In this document: piece by piece, positions 36,038 to 44,292 of the stretch
Numbering within the stretch: position 1 is the first letter of the stretch
How the letters are laid out: each line of letters begins with the position of its first letter
Assembly (NCBI GenBank): GCA_946479505.1
Contig: CAMLGC010000013.1
Span: 1-55,613, forward strand
DNA: 55,613 nucleotides
Reading direction: 5' to 3'
Source of the DNA: an uncultured Sphingomonadaceae bacterium
GTDB taxonomy: Bacteria; Pseudomonadota; Alphaproteobacteria; Sphingomonadales; Sphingomonadaceae
The notes under the pieces: model-generated
Database searches by the model: none
The model's input: the letters and a program-made list of their open reading frames with translations, nothing else
What the model was told of the DNA's origin: nothing
Made by a program: the position numbers and the translations under genes

Positions 36038-36787
36038 TCAGCTTTGTGCGCGCACGGCCGCGATCGCGCGCTGCATCTGGTCGAGCGTCATCGCGCCCGA
36101 GACGACGCGGTTGCCGATCACCCAGGCCGGCGTGCCGCTGACGCCGAGCCTTCCTGCGAGCGCGATGTTGGTGCGGATCGAGTCCTCGATCCCCGGCGCC
36201 TCGGCTTTCTGCCGCAGTTGCTCCGGGTCAAGTCCCGCTTTGCGCGCCGCCGCCGCCATCGTCGCCTGGGTGACCGGCCCGCCCGCATAGAGCGCATCGT
36301 GGAATGCCGCGAACTTGCCCGCCCTGGCTGCGGCCAGGCTGAGCTTTGCCGCCGCTGCGCTTTGCTCGCTCAGCACGGGAAGCTCGCGGAAGACGATTTT
36401 GAGGTTGGGATCGCTCTTCAGCAGCGCGTCGATCGTCGGCAGGCTCGCGCGGCAGAAGCCGCAATTGTAATCGAAATATTCGACGATGGTGAGGTCCGCG
36501 TCGGGATTGCCAGCCCAGGCGCTGCCGACCGGCGTGAAGATCGCGTCCCTGTTGGCCGCGATCACCTTGGCGGTTTCGCGGTCCTGGAGGCGCTGGATCG
36601 CCTCGGGGATGAGCTCGGGGTGATCGAGCACGTAATCATGCACCACCGTCTCGATCTCGGCGCGGCTGCCGCCCGGCACGCCGGGGACGAGCGCCTGGAA
36701 GGCGAACAGCACGCCCGCGCCCACCAGCGCGGCGAGCGCGAACAGCCCCGCCAGCGCAAGCGGGCTTCGGGAGAGGCGTTCGATCAT
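36038..36787 (-). CDS. DsbA-family thiol oxidoreductase
   Basis: 249 residues. One N-terminal membrane span (residues 10-33) anchors a periplasmic thioredoxin-fold domain. The active site is Cys109-Gly-Phe-Cys112 in DYNCGFCRASLP. The cis-Pro loop follows in GVSGTPAWVIGN. A helical N-terminal region (ETVVHDYVLDHPELIPEAI) is typical of the ScsC/BdbD-like subgroup often annotated Com1-like. It probably makes or isomerises disulfides. Its start codon overlaps the M48 protease stop by one base (TGATG), so the two are translationally coupled. Confidence 0.92.
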   Translation of the reverse strand: MIERLSRSPLALAGLFALAALVGAGVLFAFQALVPGVPGGSRAEIETVVHDYVLDHPELIPEAIQRLQDRETAKVIAANRDAIFTPVGSAWAGNPDADLTIVEYFDYNCGFCRASLPTIDALLKSDPNLKIVFRELPVLSEQSAAAAKLSLAAARAGKFAAFHDALYAGGPVTQATMAAAARKAGLDPEQLRQKAEAPGIEDSIRTNIALAGRLGVSGTPAWVIGNRVVSGAMTLDQMQRAIAAVRAQS

Positions 36788-38127
36788 CAGTCGTCGCGCT
36801 CTTCGTCGAGCTCGTTCTGCGCGGTGAGCGCGATGTCCTGCGCGTGGATCCAGTCGATCGAATTGGGCTCGAGCCCCGCCATCGCGGTGCGCGCGCTCTG
36901 CACCGCGAGCGCGGTCTCCCCGTTCATCACCGAGCGCTCGGCGGTCGCAAGCGACGCGCGCGCATAGTCGCCGGTGCGTTCGTACACGGTGCCGAGCTCG
37001 TACCAGGCGAACGGATTCTCGTCGTCGCGCGCAACCGCCTGGCGCAGCACCTTGATCGCCTCGGGATAATGGGCCTCTTCCTCGGTCGCGATCAGCGCAT
37101 GGCCGAAGGTGGTGGCGATCAGCGGCTGGTAGTTGGTCTTGGCGGTCGCCTCCCGCAGCGGCGCCAGCGCCTCGTCGGGATGCCCGCCTTCGAGCAGGAT
37201 CTGCCCCTTCAGCTCGAGGAAATAGGGATCGTCCGGATCGGCCTTGATGAGCGCGGCGACCTCCTCGTTCGCCTTATCGGGATAGCCGCCCTTGTGATAG
37301 GCGTAGGCGCGCGCATAGTGCGCGTAGAGGCTGTGATCGCTCTCCGGATATTCGATCAGCGTCTGCTTCGGATCGGCGACATAGCCTTCGAGCTTGGCCT
37401 TGACGCGCTCGAACTGCTCTTCGAGCGCGGGGTCGGTCTTCGCGTCCCACGCCGGCGAAGTCTGGAGCGTGTGCGTGAGCGTCGCGACACGCTGGCCGCT
37501 CAGCGGATGGCTCTGCGCGAACGGATCGATGTCGGTATAGCCGTAGCGGAATTCCTGGTTTTCGAGCTTCTCGAAGAAGTCGAGCATGCCCTTGCCGCTG
37601 ATCCCTGCGGTTTCGAGGAACTTGGCGCCGGTCGCGTCCGCGGTCGCTTCCTGGACGCGGGTGAAGGCGAGGAACTTGCCCATCGCCGCGGTCTGCCCCG
37701 CCGCCAGGATACCCGCGCCCGCCTCGCCCGCGCCGGCGGCCATCGCGGCGATCCCGAGCACCATGCTCAGCACCGAGATGCCCATCGCCGGCTTGGTGCC
37801 GCGATCGAATGTCACGACGTGCCCGTCGGCGATGTGGCCGAGCTCGTGCGCGACCACGCCCTGCACCTGGTTGACGTTGTCGGCGGCCTGGATCAGCCCC
37901 GAATGCACGTACACCGTCTGGCCGCCGATCACGAAGGCGTTGATGCTGTCGTCGTGGATCAGCCGGATCTTGACGGTAGCGGGCGACAGGCCGGCGGCGC
38001 GGATCAGCGGCTCGGCCATCCTTGCGAACATCGCCTCGGTCTCCGCGTCGCGCAGCAGCTCCTGCGCGGCGGCGGGGCGGGCGGCGAGCAGCAGCGCGAG
38101 CGCGAAGGCGGCGAGGAAGCGCTTCAT
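36787..38127 (-). CDS. M48 metalloprotease with TPR-like C-terminus (BepA-like)
   Basis: 446 residues. A signal peptide (MKRFLAAFALALLLAARP, cut after AAA) sends it to the periplasm. The zinc motif is HELGH with His94, Glu95 and His98; the third ligand fits QEATADATG. After the catalytic domain, residues from about 270 form TPR-type helices (YAHYARAYAYHKGGYPDKA, PFAWYELGTVYERTGDYARA). This is the BepA/YfgC plan, a protease and chaperone that controls quality of outer-membrane proteins such as LptD. It is coupled to the DsbA-like gene, which would suit disulfide-dependent outer-membrane assembly. Confidence 0.93.
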   Translation of the reverse strand: MKRFLAAFALALLLAARPAAAQELLRDAETEAMFARMAEPLIRAAGLSPATVKIRLIHDDSINAFVIGGQTVYVHSGLIQAADNVNQVQGVVAHELGHIADGHVVTFDRGTKPAMGISVLSMVLGIAAMAAGAGEAGAGILAAGQTAAMGKFLAFTRVQEATADATGAKFLETAGISGKGMLDFFEKLENQEFRYGYTDIDPFAQSHPLSGQRVATLTHTLQTSPAWDAKTDPALEEQFERVKAKLEGYVADPKQTLIEYPESDHSLYAHYARAYAYHKGGYPDKANEEVAALIKADPDDPYFLELKGQILLEGGHPDEALAPLREATAKTNYQPLIATTFGHALIATEEEAHYPEAIKVLRQAVARDDENPFAWYELGTVYERTGDYARASLATAERSVMNGETALAVQSARTAMAGLEPNSIDWIHAQDIALTAQNELDEERDD

Positions 38128-38388
38128 GCCCGTTCTATCGACCACATCGGCGACCGGTTCAACGTCATTGGCCGAACGCTGGGCCGAGAGGGCTGAACCT
38201 GCGGTGAAGTGGCGCGCGCCGCGGCCGGCGCCAGACCGCCGAAATGCCGAGCCGGAGTCGAATTCTTCCAATACAAGGACCCGCTTCTCCAGCAGGTTTC
38301 GAAAACAAGGGCGGCACACTTGATTCGAATGTGCGATCGCGTCATGAGCGGGATGGGGTTGCTCACTGGCACGAAGCCGGGGGAGCGA

Positions 38389-38985
38389 ATGCTGGGGGAA
38401 CAATCGGCGGACGGATTCGGGGCGGACGGCCTGGCGCATGTCGCGCTTGGCTGGCTGTCGCTCGACGTGCGCCCGAGAATCATCGTTTCGGCGGCGCTGC
38501 AGGTCCGCTGGTCCAATCGCCTCGCGCTCGAATGCCTCGACGCGCAGTCGCTGGTGTACGTTCGCGCGGGCGAGCTCGTGTGCAAGAACGGCGCGATCCA
38601 CAAGGCGGTGTCCGATTTCGTCGGTGAGCTCGACGGCGACGTCCGGACGCTCGCCCTGTCGGACGAGGGGCGCCGCGATGTGCTGCTGTTGCGCGGCTGG
38701 GGGATGCCGCACGAGGGCGAGCGCCTCGCATGCCTGGAGCTCGGGCGCGATCGCGAGGGGTTCGTCTGCGACTATCGCGATCTGCGGGCGGTGTTCGGGC
38801 TGACGCAGGCGGAACATCGCGTCGTCCTCGAGATGCTTGCCGGCAAAACCGTGACGATCATCGCCGAGACGCTCCATCTGTCGGTCGGCACGGTGCGGAC
38901 CCACGTCAAGCACCTCTATTCGAAAATCGGCGTAACATCGCGCGAGGAATTACTGGGTAGGCTCGCGCCGTACCGGCTCGTCTGA
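38389..38985 (+). CDS. LuxR-family (CsgD-like?) transcriptional regulator
   Basis: 198 residues from the ATG at 38389, chosen because GGGGGAG lies 3 bases upstream; earlier in-frame ATGs (38329, 38344) lack a ribosome site but would add up to 20 residues. The N-terminal 130 residues resemble no receiver or PAS domain that I can name. The C-terminus is a LuxR-type helix-turn-helix: LTQAEHRVVLEMLAGKTV, then IAETLHLSVGTVRTHVKHLY. It stands 306 bp upstream of csgF on the same strand. As CsgD, the curli regulator of Escherichia coli, is also a LuxR-type protein, it may control the curli genes. That role is inference. Confidence 0.82.
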   Translation: MLGEQSADGFGADGLAHVALGWLSLDVRPRIIVSAALQVRWSNRLALECLDAQSLVYVRAGELVCKNGAIHKAVSDFVGELDGDVRTLALSDEGRRDVLLLRGWGMPHEGERLACLELGRDREGFVCDYRDLRAVFGLTQAEHRVVLEMLAGKTVTIIAETLHLSVGTVRTHVKHLYSKIGVTSREELLGRLAPYRLV

Positions 38986-39291
38986 TCGGCGGTTCGCAGA
39001 GTCACGGCCGCGCTTCGTCGTCGGCCGCAGAGTCGTCCAGAGTCGCCTCCAGATCGGACCTTCTGCATAACTAAATCCACATTAAATAATCTTTGGAGGT
39101 ACGATAGACGGCGGCGCTCATGCTTTTGTTGCACGTCGAAATGGTTACTGTCCCGTTTCGTTACATGATTCAGAAAACAGGGAAATAGTTGCCGATGTAC
39201 CCAAATTGGGAGACGCTTTCTCGGCGTCCGACTCGTTAATTGGTTGTTAACAAAACGACTCGGTTTGTTCCGGGTAACATTTGGGGGTTTC
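38986..39291 (+). promoter_or_regulatory. Curli promoter region
   Basis: This 306-bp stretch between the LuxR-type gene and csgF has no ORF and is visibly richer in A and T than its surroundings, as expected for a regulated promoter. It holds the inverted repeat at 39235-39251 and two copies of CGACTCG (39230-39236 and 39256-39262) that straddle it. No -35/-10 pair can be fixed by eye. Confidence 0.55.
39235..39251. promoter_or_regulatory. Inverted repeat upstream of csgF
   Basis: GTTAA-TTGGTTG-TTAAC, a 5-bp inverted repeat with a 7-base spacer, lies 41 bp upstream of the csgF ATG, between two CGACTCG copies. LuxR-type regulators bind such dyads, so this is a candidate operator for the upstream regulator. 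Confidence 0.35.
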
Positions 39292-39771
39292 ATGATCGGC
39301 TCGATCACTGGAGGGCTCGGCGCGAACTGGCGCCGCGCTCGGCATACCGCCTTTTCGATCGGCCTGGGGGCAGCGGCGCTGGTGGCCGGGTCGGGAAGCG
39401 CATCGGCGCAGGATTTGACCTATACGCCGATCAACCCGTCGTTCGGCGGCAATCCGTTCAATTCGTCGCACCTGCTCGGCATCGCCAACGCGCAGAATGA
39501 TTTCAAGGATCCGAAGTCGCTGGCCAACGACAGCAATAGCGAAGCCGATATTTTCGCGCGCCAGCTTCAGTCGCGACTGCTGTCGGCGTTGTCGGGGCAG
39601 ATCGTCGACGCGATTTTCGGCGACAATCCGCAGCAGCACGGCGTCATTACCTTTGGCGGGCAGACGGTGGAGTTCACCCGCGGGCTGGAGGATGTGACGT
39701 TGCTCATCACCAACGATGAGACCGGTGAGGTCACGACCGTCGTCATCCCGACCTTCGTGGACGTCCAGTAA
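39292..39771 (+). CDS. csgF: Curli assembly protein CsgF
   Basis: 159 residues. The signal peptide ends near ASA (residue 39). The mature N-terminus (DLTYTPINPSFGGNPFNSSH) carries the CsgF signature NPxFGGNP, which in Escherichia coli plugs into the CsgG pore and places the nucleator at the cell surface. The following QNDFKDP segment is also conserved. The C-terminal half forms the small globular domain. The start at 39292 fits the signal peptide; a TTG at 39244 would add an odd extension. csgG starts one base after its stop. Confidence 0.94.
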   Translation: MIGSITGGLGANWRRARHTAFSIGLGAAALVAGSGSASAQDLTYTPINPSFGGNPFNSSHLLGIANAQNDFKDPKSLANDSNSEADIFARQLQSRLLSALSGQIVDAIFGDNPQQHGVITFGGQTVEFTRGLEDVTLLITNDETGEVTTVVIPTFVDVQ

Positions 39772-39772
39772 G

Positions 39773-40780
39773 ATGCGGCGGAGCTTTTCTCTTCTGGCAG
39801 GCCTGGCGCTTTCCGCCTGCACATCGCTGGGCGACGATGGCCGCTCGTCGATCCCCGAAACCACCAGCCTCGCTTTCTATCCGCATGTGACGCAGGTGCA
39901 GCGCGAGCTCGCGGTGATCCCGCCGCCGGATCGTCCGGTCGCGGTCGCGGTTTATGGGTTCGACGATCAGACCGGCCAGTTCAAGCCGAGCGAAACCGGC
40001 CAGACGCTGTCGCGTGCGGTGTCGCAGGGTGGCGCGGCGATGCTGATGAAGGCGCTCCAGGACGCGGGTAACCGCCAATGGTTCACGATCGTCGAGCGTG
40101 AATCACTCAAAAACCTGCTCCAGGAGCGCCAGATCATCCTCGAGATGCGAGAGCGCTATCTCGGGGAGAAAGGCGTCAACCCGCAGGCACTGCCCGCATT
40201 GCTCTTCGCGGGCGTGCTGCTCGAGGGCGGAATCGTCGGCTACGACACGAATACCGTCACCGGTGGCGCGGGTGCGGCCTTTCTCGGGATCGGCGCGCAT
40301 GGCGAATACCGCCAGGATACCGTCACCGTCTATCTGCGCGCGGTGTCGGTGCGCACCGGAGAGGTGCTGACGACCGTCACCGCGTCGAAGACGATCGCCT
40401 CGAAGGCGATCAGCGCGAGCGCGTTCAAATATGTCGCGTTCAAGGAGTTGCTCGAGGCCGAGACCGGGATCACCACCAACGAGCCCGATCAGCTCGCGCT
40501 CCAGCAGGCGATCGAGAAGGCGGTCTATGGGCTGGTGATGGAGGGCGTCGATCTCCAGCTCTGGAATTTCGCGGACACCAAGGCGGGCTGGCCGTTGCTG
40601 TGGCGCTATCGCCAGGAGCGCGCAGGCGTGTTCAGCGCCGCGCAGGTGCAGCAGGCCATGAAAGAGTCCGAGACCGCCGCGCCGATGAAGATCAGCGAAC
40701 GCAAGGTACCACCGAAGGGCGCGACGGCGCGGCGACCGAATGCAGGTTTCGCCACCCTCGCGGCCCAAGGGAGCAAGTGA
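39773..40780 (+). CDS. csgG: Curli secretion pore CsgG
   Basis: 335 residues. An N-terminal lipobox (LALSAC, Cys16) marks an outer-membrane lipoprotein. Conserved CsgG segments include VAVYGFDDQTGQFKPSE, FTIVERESLKNLLQERQII, LLFAGVLLEGGIVGYDTNT and the beta-hairpin region RQDTVTVYLRAVSVRTGEVL; these build the nonameric pore that exports curlin subunits. The C-terminal 50 residues, ending in basic sequence, are extra compared with the Escherichia coli protein (277 residues). It is second in the curli operon after csgF. Confidence 0.95.
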   Translation: MRRSFSLLAGLALSACTSLGDDGRSSIPETTSLAFYPHVTQVQRELAVIPPPDRPVAVAVYGFDDQTGQFKPSETGQTLSRAVSQGGAAMLMKALQDAGNRQWFTIVERESLKNLLQERQIILEMRERYLGEKGVNPQALPALLFAGVLLEGGIVGYDTNTVTGGAGAAFLGIGAHGEYRQDTVTVYLRAVSVRTGEVLTTVTASKTIASKAISASAFKYVAFKELLEAETGITTNEPDQLALQQAIEKAVYGLVMEGVDLQLWNFADTKAGWPLLWRYRQERAGVFSAAQVQQAMKESETAAPMKISERKVPPKGATARRPNAGFATLAAQGSK

Positions 40781-40846
40781 TCTAGGGTCCAATAACCGGC
40801 TGACGGCGAACACGCCGCGGCCCCCGACCAGACCGGCAAGGCGACA

Positions 40847-40878
40847 CCTGGCGTCTAGCCGGCGACACCACCGCCAGG
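40847..40878 (+). terminator. Possible attenuator hairpin between csgG and the curlin genes
   Basis: CCTGGCG and CGCCAGG (7-bp stem) enclose an 18-base loop inside the 260-bp csgG-curlin spacer, and a 9-base direct repeat GGCGACACC (40840-40848, 40861-40869) overlaps it. No T-run follows. Partial termination here would separate transcript levels of pore and fibre genes, but this is speculative. Confidence 0.3.
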
Positions 40879-41040
40879 AAACGCCCATCCCCAGGTTGCA
40901 GCCGAGGGAAGGCGAAGAAAATGCACGCACCGGAGTTGCAGCCCCGATGCGCGCAGGAAGTCCTTGTTACTGAACCGATCACGTTCGCCCTCTTTACGGG
41001 GCGGGCGTGGTTATCAACCTCGAACGAAGGATTGACAACC

Positions 41041-42066
41041 ATGAAACGCATCATTCTCGCTTCCGTTTCGATTGCGACTCTCGCGATCGCCGCTCCCGCT
41101 TTCGCACAGAGCAATACGTCCAACGTCCAGCAGCCCGGGAGCGAGTCCCAGGCCTATGTGACTCAGAGCGGGTCCAATGGCGGGTCGACCGTCACGCAGA
41201 ACGGCCAGGACAGCTATGCGAGCGTTACCCAGGGCATGGGCAACAACAACCAGTCGACCGTCAACCAGGATGGCGCTGACATGGGATCCCCGACCGATAG
41301 TGCCACTCCGGACTCGCCCTACAGCCAGGAACTCAGCAATATCGCTGAGGTGACGCAGAACGGCGAAAACGGCACCTCCGTCGTTAACCAGACGGGCAAC
41401 AACCGCGCTGCGGTCTATCAGGCATACGCTCCGGGCGGCAATCAGCGCGCCCGGATCGATCAGGTCTCGGTGGGCAATTACACCGAGAACTATGCTTCTG
41501 TTGTCCAGCGCGGCAACAACGTCGAGGGCAATGTAAACCAGTCCGGCAACAACAACCGCGGCGAAATCAGCCAGTCGGACGACGGTTCCACGCCGTTCAC
41601 GGCGAATGATGTGGCGAACATCATTCAGGAGGGCAGCGGCAATACTGCGACGACCCGGCAGGACGAGGCGACCAACTCGAACTCGTTCACGCAGCAGCGC
41701 GGCAATGGCAACGAAGCCTACGTCACTCAGACGGGAGACAGCCAGATTTCGACTGTCTATCAGCTCGACAACGACAGCAATCTTGCCACGGTCGGCCAGA
41801 GCGGCAACAACAACAATTCGTACGTTGAGCAGCGCGGCTACAACAACGAGGCGACCGTGGATCAGAGCGGTAGCTACAACCTGTCGCAGATCCTTCAGCC
41901 GGGCAACGACAACCTTGCGGACGTCACCCAGAGCGACTCCAGCAACGAGTCCTACGTGACGCAGGGTGGCAACAACAATTCGGCCACCGTCGACCAGAGC
42001 ACGTTCAACAACCGTTCGGATATCAATCAGAGCGGCAACATGAACATCGCGAGCGTCACCCAGTGA
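41041..42066 (+). CDS. Curlin-repeat major fibre subunit candidate (CsgA/CsgB-like)
   Basis: 341 residues from the ATG at 41041 (AAGGA ribosome site), with a signal peptide cut after AFA. The mature protein consists of about two dozen strand units of 9-12 residues, roughly of the form N-x-A-x-V-x-Q-x-G-x-N, for example NEAYVTQTGDS, NNSYVEQRGYN, NEATVDQSGSY and NSATVDQSTFN. Gln and Asn ladders at fixed steps are the amyloid core of curlin. One spacer interrupts the ladder (residues 80-97, rich in D, S and P). The C-terminus ends exactly on a repeat (ASVTQ). It is much longer than Escherichia coli CsgA (151 residues). Confidence 0.93.
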   Translation: MKRIILASVSIATLAIAAPAFAQSNTSNVQQPGSESQAYVTQSGSNGGSTVTQNGQDSYASVTQGMGNNNQSTVNQDGADMGSPTDSATPDSPYSQELSNIAEVTQNGENGTSVVNQTGNNRAAVYQAYAPGGNQRARIDQVSVGNYTENYASVVQRGNNVEGNVNQSGNNNRGEISQSDDGSTPFTANDVANIIQEGSGNTATTRQDEATNSNSFTQQRGNGNEAYVTQTGDSQISTVYQLDNDSNLATVGQSGNNNNSYVEQRGYNNEATVDQSGSYNLSQILQPGNDNLADVTQSDSSNESYVTQGGNNNSATVDQSTFNNRSDINQSGNMNIASVTQ

Positions 42067-42142
42067 ACGCCTGCACCCTGAACTAGACTATCGGCCGGCG
42101 CTTCCCAGCGGGGCGCCGGCCACCTTCTTGCAAGGAACTGCC

Positions 42143-42901
42143 ATGAGCATTCGCATCGTCCTCGCAACAGCCGCCGCGCTGGCGATGATCGGCGCAACGC
42201 CGGCGATGGCCAACAACAACGGCAGCAACAGCAACAGCAACGGGAAGACGCCCCCCGGCGATCCGTGCGGCAACGGGCCGGGCGTGGGCACCGGCAATCC
42301 GTGTAACGGCAACAACGGCAATGCCGGCCTCAACGGCAACGCCAAGCGGTCCACCAGCACGCCGATCGATCTCGATATCGATCCGTTGCCGGGCCACGGC
42401 GCCTACATTACCCAGATCGGCGACTATAACGAGGCTTCCGTGCGCCAGACCAACTCGCGCTCGCTCGCGATCGTCCATGAACATGGCGACCATAACGACG
42501 CTGCGGTCACCCAGACGGGGGTCGATCGCGACTTTGCGAAAGTGGCCCAGCTCGGTGACGACAACGACGCGACCGTGCGGCAATCGGGGCTGGGTTCCAA
42601 CGTCGCGTGGATCGGCCAAGGTGGCCACGGCAATGCGGCGAAGCTGACCCAAAAGTCGGACGGCGGCGAGAATGGCGCCATCCTTGCGCAGGTCGGCGCC
42701 GAGAACCATATATCGCTCACGCAGGACGGCGGCGACAACCAGGCGGTGTTGAAGCAGGTCGGCACCGGTAACGCGATGATCGCGAGCCAGACCGGCGACA
42801 ACAATCAGCTCGTCTGGACCCAGATCGGGGACAACCTGTCGCATACGGCCGTAACGCAGACGGGTGGCCAGGCGATGCAGATCACGCAGAGCAAATGGTG
42901 A
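42143..42901 (+). CDS. Second curlin-repeat protein (possible nucleator)
   Basis: 252 residues with a signal peptide (cut after AMA). A disordered Asn/Gly/Pro-rich linker with two cysteines (DPCGNGPGVGTGNPCNGN) comes first. It is followed by about 14 curlin strand units that are less regular than in the first protein and contain more charged residues (QIGDYNEASVRQ, VTQTGVDRDFAKVAQ, AVLKQVGTGN). The end, ITQSKW, is basic and aromatic, which recalls CsgB nucleators. Nucleator versus minor subunit cannot be decided. It lies 76 bp after the first curlin gene. Confidence 0.9.
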   Translation: MSIRIVLATAAALAMIGATPAMANNNGSNSNSNGKTPPGDPCGNGPGVGTGNPCNGNNGNAGLNGNAKRSTSTPIDLDIDPLPGHGAYITQIGDYNEASVRQTNSRSLAIVHEHGDHNDAAVTQTGVDRDFAKVAQLGDDNDATVRQSGLGSNVAWIGQGGHGNAAKLTQKSDGGENGAILAQVGAENHISLTQDGGDNQAVLKQVGTGNAMIASQTGDNNQLVWTQIGDNLSHTAVTQTGGQAMQITQSKW

Positions 42902-42953
42902 ACGGCAGCGATCGCAACGGCGTAGCGCGCCGCTGAACGAGAGAGGATTCGTG

Positions 42954-43760
42954 ATGGACGTGGATCGGGTGCCGCAGGGATTTCGCGCACTCGCCTGCGC
43001 AGTGGCGCTTGCGGCCACTGCTCTTGGAATGTCCGCTTTCGCCCAGACGACGCCGCACGGTGACGTTTCCGGCTCGACTCATGCGACCTCAGCGCGCGAT
43101 ACCGTGGTCCAGCAGATTGGCGCGACGGATGCCGCATCGCCGGCCCGGGTCGATCAGCAGGCGCTGGCCGACGCGGCTTCTGCGCCACCCCCCGAGCAGG
43201 TTGTCGGCGATGACCCCTCCGGAAGCGCTGTGTCGCAGCTCGCCTCACCTGGAACGGCGCCCGGTGGGGTCGACCAGCTCACCGATGCGGGCAAGACGGC
43301 GACTGCCGGGCGACAGCTCTCCAATGGCGCACGCTCGGCGACTGCCGCGGCACCGCTTTCGACGCCCGCGCAAGGGAAGCCGGAGGGGGTGGTCCGCCTC
43401 GAGGGTAAGGATCGCTGCGATCCCAACAGCCCCCAAGCGAAGACCCCCGCATGCGCGCACGCGATCGAAACGCGCGCGGCCGAGTTCACCCGCCCGCCTC
43501 CGACCGAGCTGACGCCCGAGCAACGCCTGCTCATCCGGCAGAATGAAGCGGCGAACGCTCCGTCCACCCGACGAGCGCTCAAACGGATCGGCAAGAATGA
43601 CGTCGATGCTGACGATCTCGGCGCGCAGAGCGTCGCCTCGATCGTGCTCACGCCGCCCGAAGCGCCGACGCCCCCGACCCCCGATCCGACGCAGGACGTC
43701 AGTCCCGGCGTGTCCACCGACGTGATCGTCGAGACGATCATCCAGGCGCTGCAACACTGA
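42954..43760 (+). CDS. Secreted Ala/Pro-rich protein of unknown function in the curli operon
   Basis: 268 residues; a GAGAGGA ribosome site precedes the GTG/ATG pair at 42951/42954. A signal peptide (ACAVALAATALGMSAFA) is followed by about 115 residues of low-complexity Ala/Ser/Thr/Gln sequence. A short conserved-looking core comes next, with two cysteines (DRCDPNSPQAKTPACAHAI), then a helix (ELTPEQRLLIRQNEA) and a Pro-rich tail. It has no curlin repeats. It sits between curlin 2 and csgH, 18 bp before csgH, so an assembly, anchoring or chaperone role is likely. I do not recognise the family. Confidence 0.85.
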   Translation: MDVDRVPQGFRALACAVALAATALGMSAFAQTTPHGDVSGSTHATSARDTVVQQIGATDAASPARVDQQALADAASAPPPEQVVGDDPSGSAVSQLASPGTAPGGVDQLTDAGKTATAGRQLSNGARSATAAAPLSTPAQGKPEGVVRLEGKDRCDPNSPQAKTPACAHAIETRAAEFTRPPPTELTPEQRLLIRQNEAANAPSTRRALKRIGKNDVDADDLGAQSVASIVLTPPEAPTPPTPDPTQDVSPGVSTDVIVETIIQALQH

Positions 43761-43778
43761 CATCGAAAGGCACGTACC

Positions 43779-44147
43779 ATGGCCGATCTGTTCCATCTGT
43801 CGATCGCCGCCGCCGCGATGGCGGCGGGCATCGCGGCTCCCGCCGGATCGGGCACCCAACAGGCCGCCGGCCCGGTGGAGCTGGTGACCGAGCCGACCGA
43901 AACGGGCGTCGACATCCGTGTCATCGGCCAGAGCGACGTTGCGGCCGATGTCCGCTACACGCTCGAGGTTCAGGCCGGATCGGGCAACCGCTCGACCCAG
44001 AGCGGCAACGCGCACCTGCTGCCCGGCGCGGACGCCGTGACGCTCATCACGCTCCGCGTCGGCGCGAGCGGCCGACCCGGCTGGACGGCAACGCTCCGCG
44101 TGCGCACCGCGGACGGCGCCTCCTACACCGTGACCCGCGGCGGCTGA
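43779..44147 (+). CDS. csgH: Curli-type amyloid chaperone CsgH
   Basis: 122 residues with a signal peptide. The mature part is a single small beta-sandwich: YTLEVQAGSGNRSTQSGNA, then LITLRVGASGRPGWTATLRV and ADGASYTVTRGG, quoted in part. This matches CsgH, the alphaproteobacterial counterpart of CsgC that keeps curlin from forming amyloid in the periplasm. It has no CsgC-type CxC motif, as expected for CsgH. It is the last recognisable gene of the curli operon. Confidence 0.85.
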   Translation: MADLFHLSIAAAAMAAGIAAPAGSGTQQAAGPVELVTEPTETGVDIRVIGQSDVAADVRYTLEVQAGSGNRSTQSGNAHLLPGADAVTLITLRVGASGRPGWTATLRVRTADGASYTVTRGG

Positions 44148-44292
44148 CCCGCCGCCCCGGCGCGCGCCGCACCGGATCGCTGGCATCGCGAGCGCCAGAT
44201 GCGCGTTGAACGGCGCCGATCTCTTCCCTAGAGCTTGCGCAGGCGCCGGTCCTCGGGAAAAGAACAATCGTGCCAGCGATTCCAACGTCGAC

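Noticed and set aside
38209..38388. Upstream extension of the LuxR-type regulator
   Set aside because: No ribosome site precedes these starts, whereas GGGGGAG precedes the ATG at 38389; the extra residues do not look like a domain.
39247..39864. 205-codon minus-strand frame opposite csgF
   Set aside because: Antisense to a confident csgF gene with no ribosome site or motif.
41100..42066. Regularly spaced DNA repeats considered as a CRISPR array
   Set aside because: The periodicity is at the protein level (curlin units); DNA repeats are imperfect and lie inside one open frame with a signal peptide. No cas genes are present.
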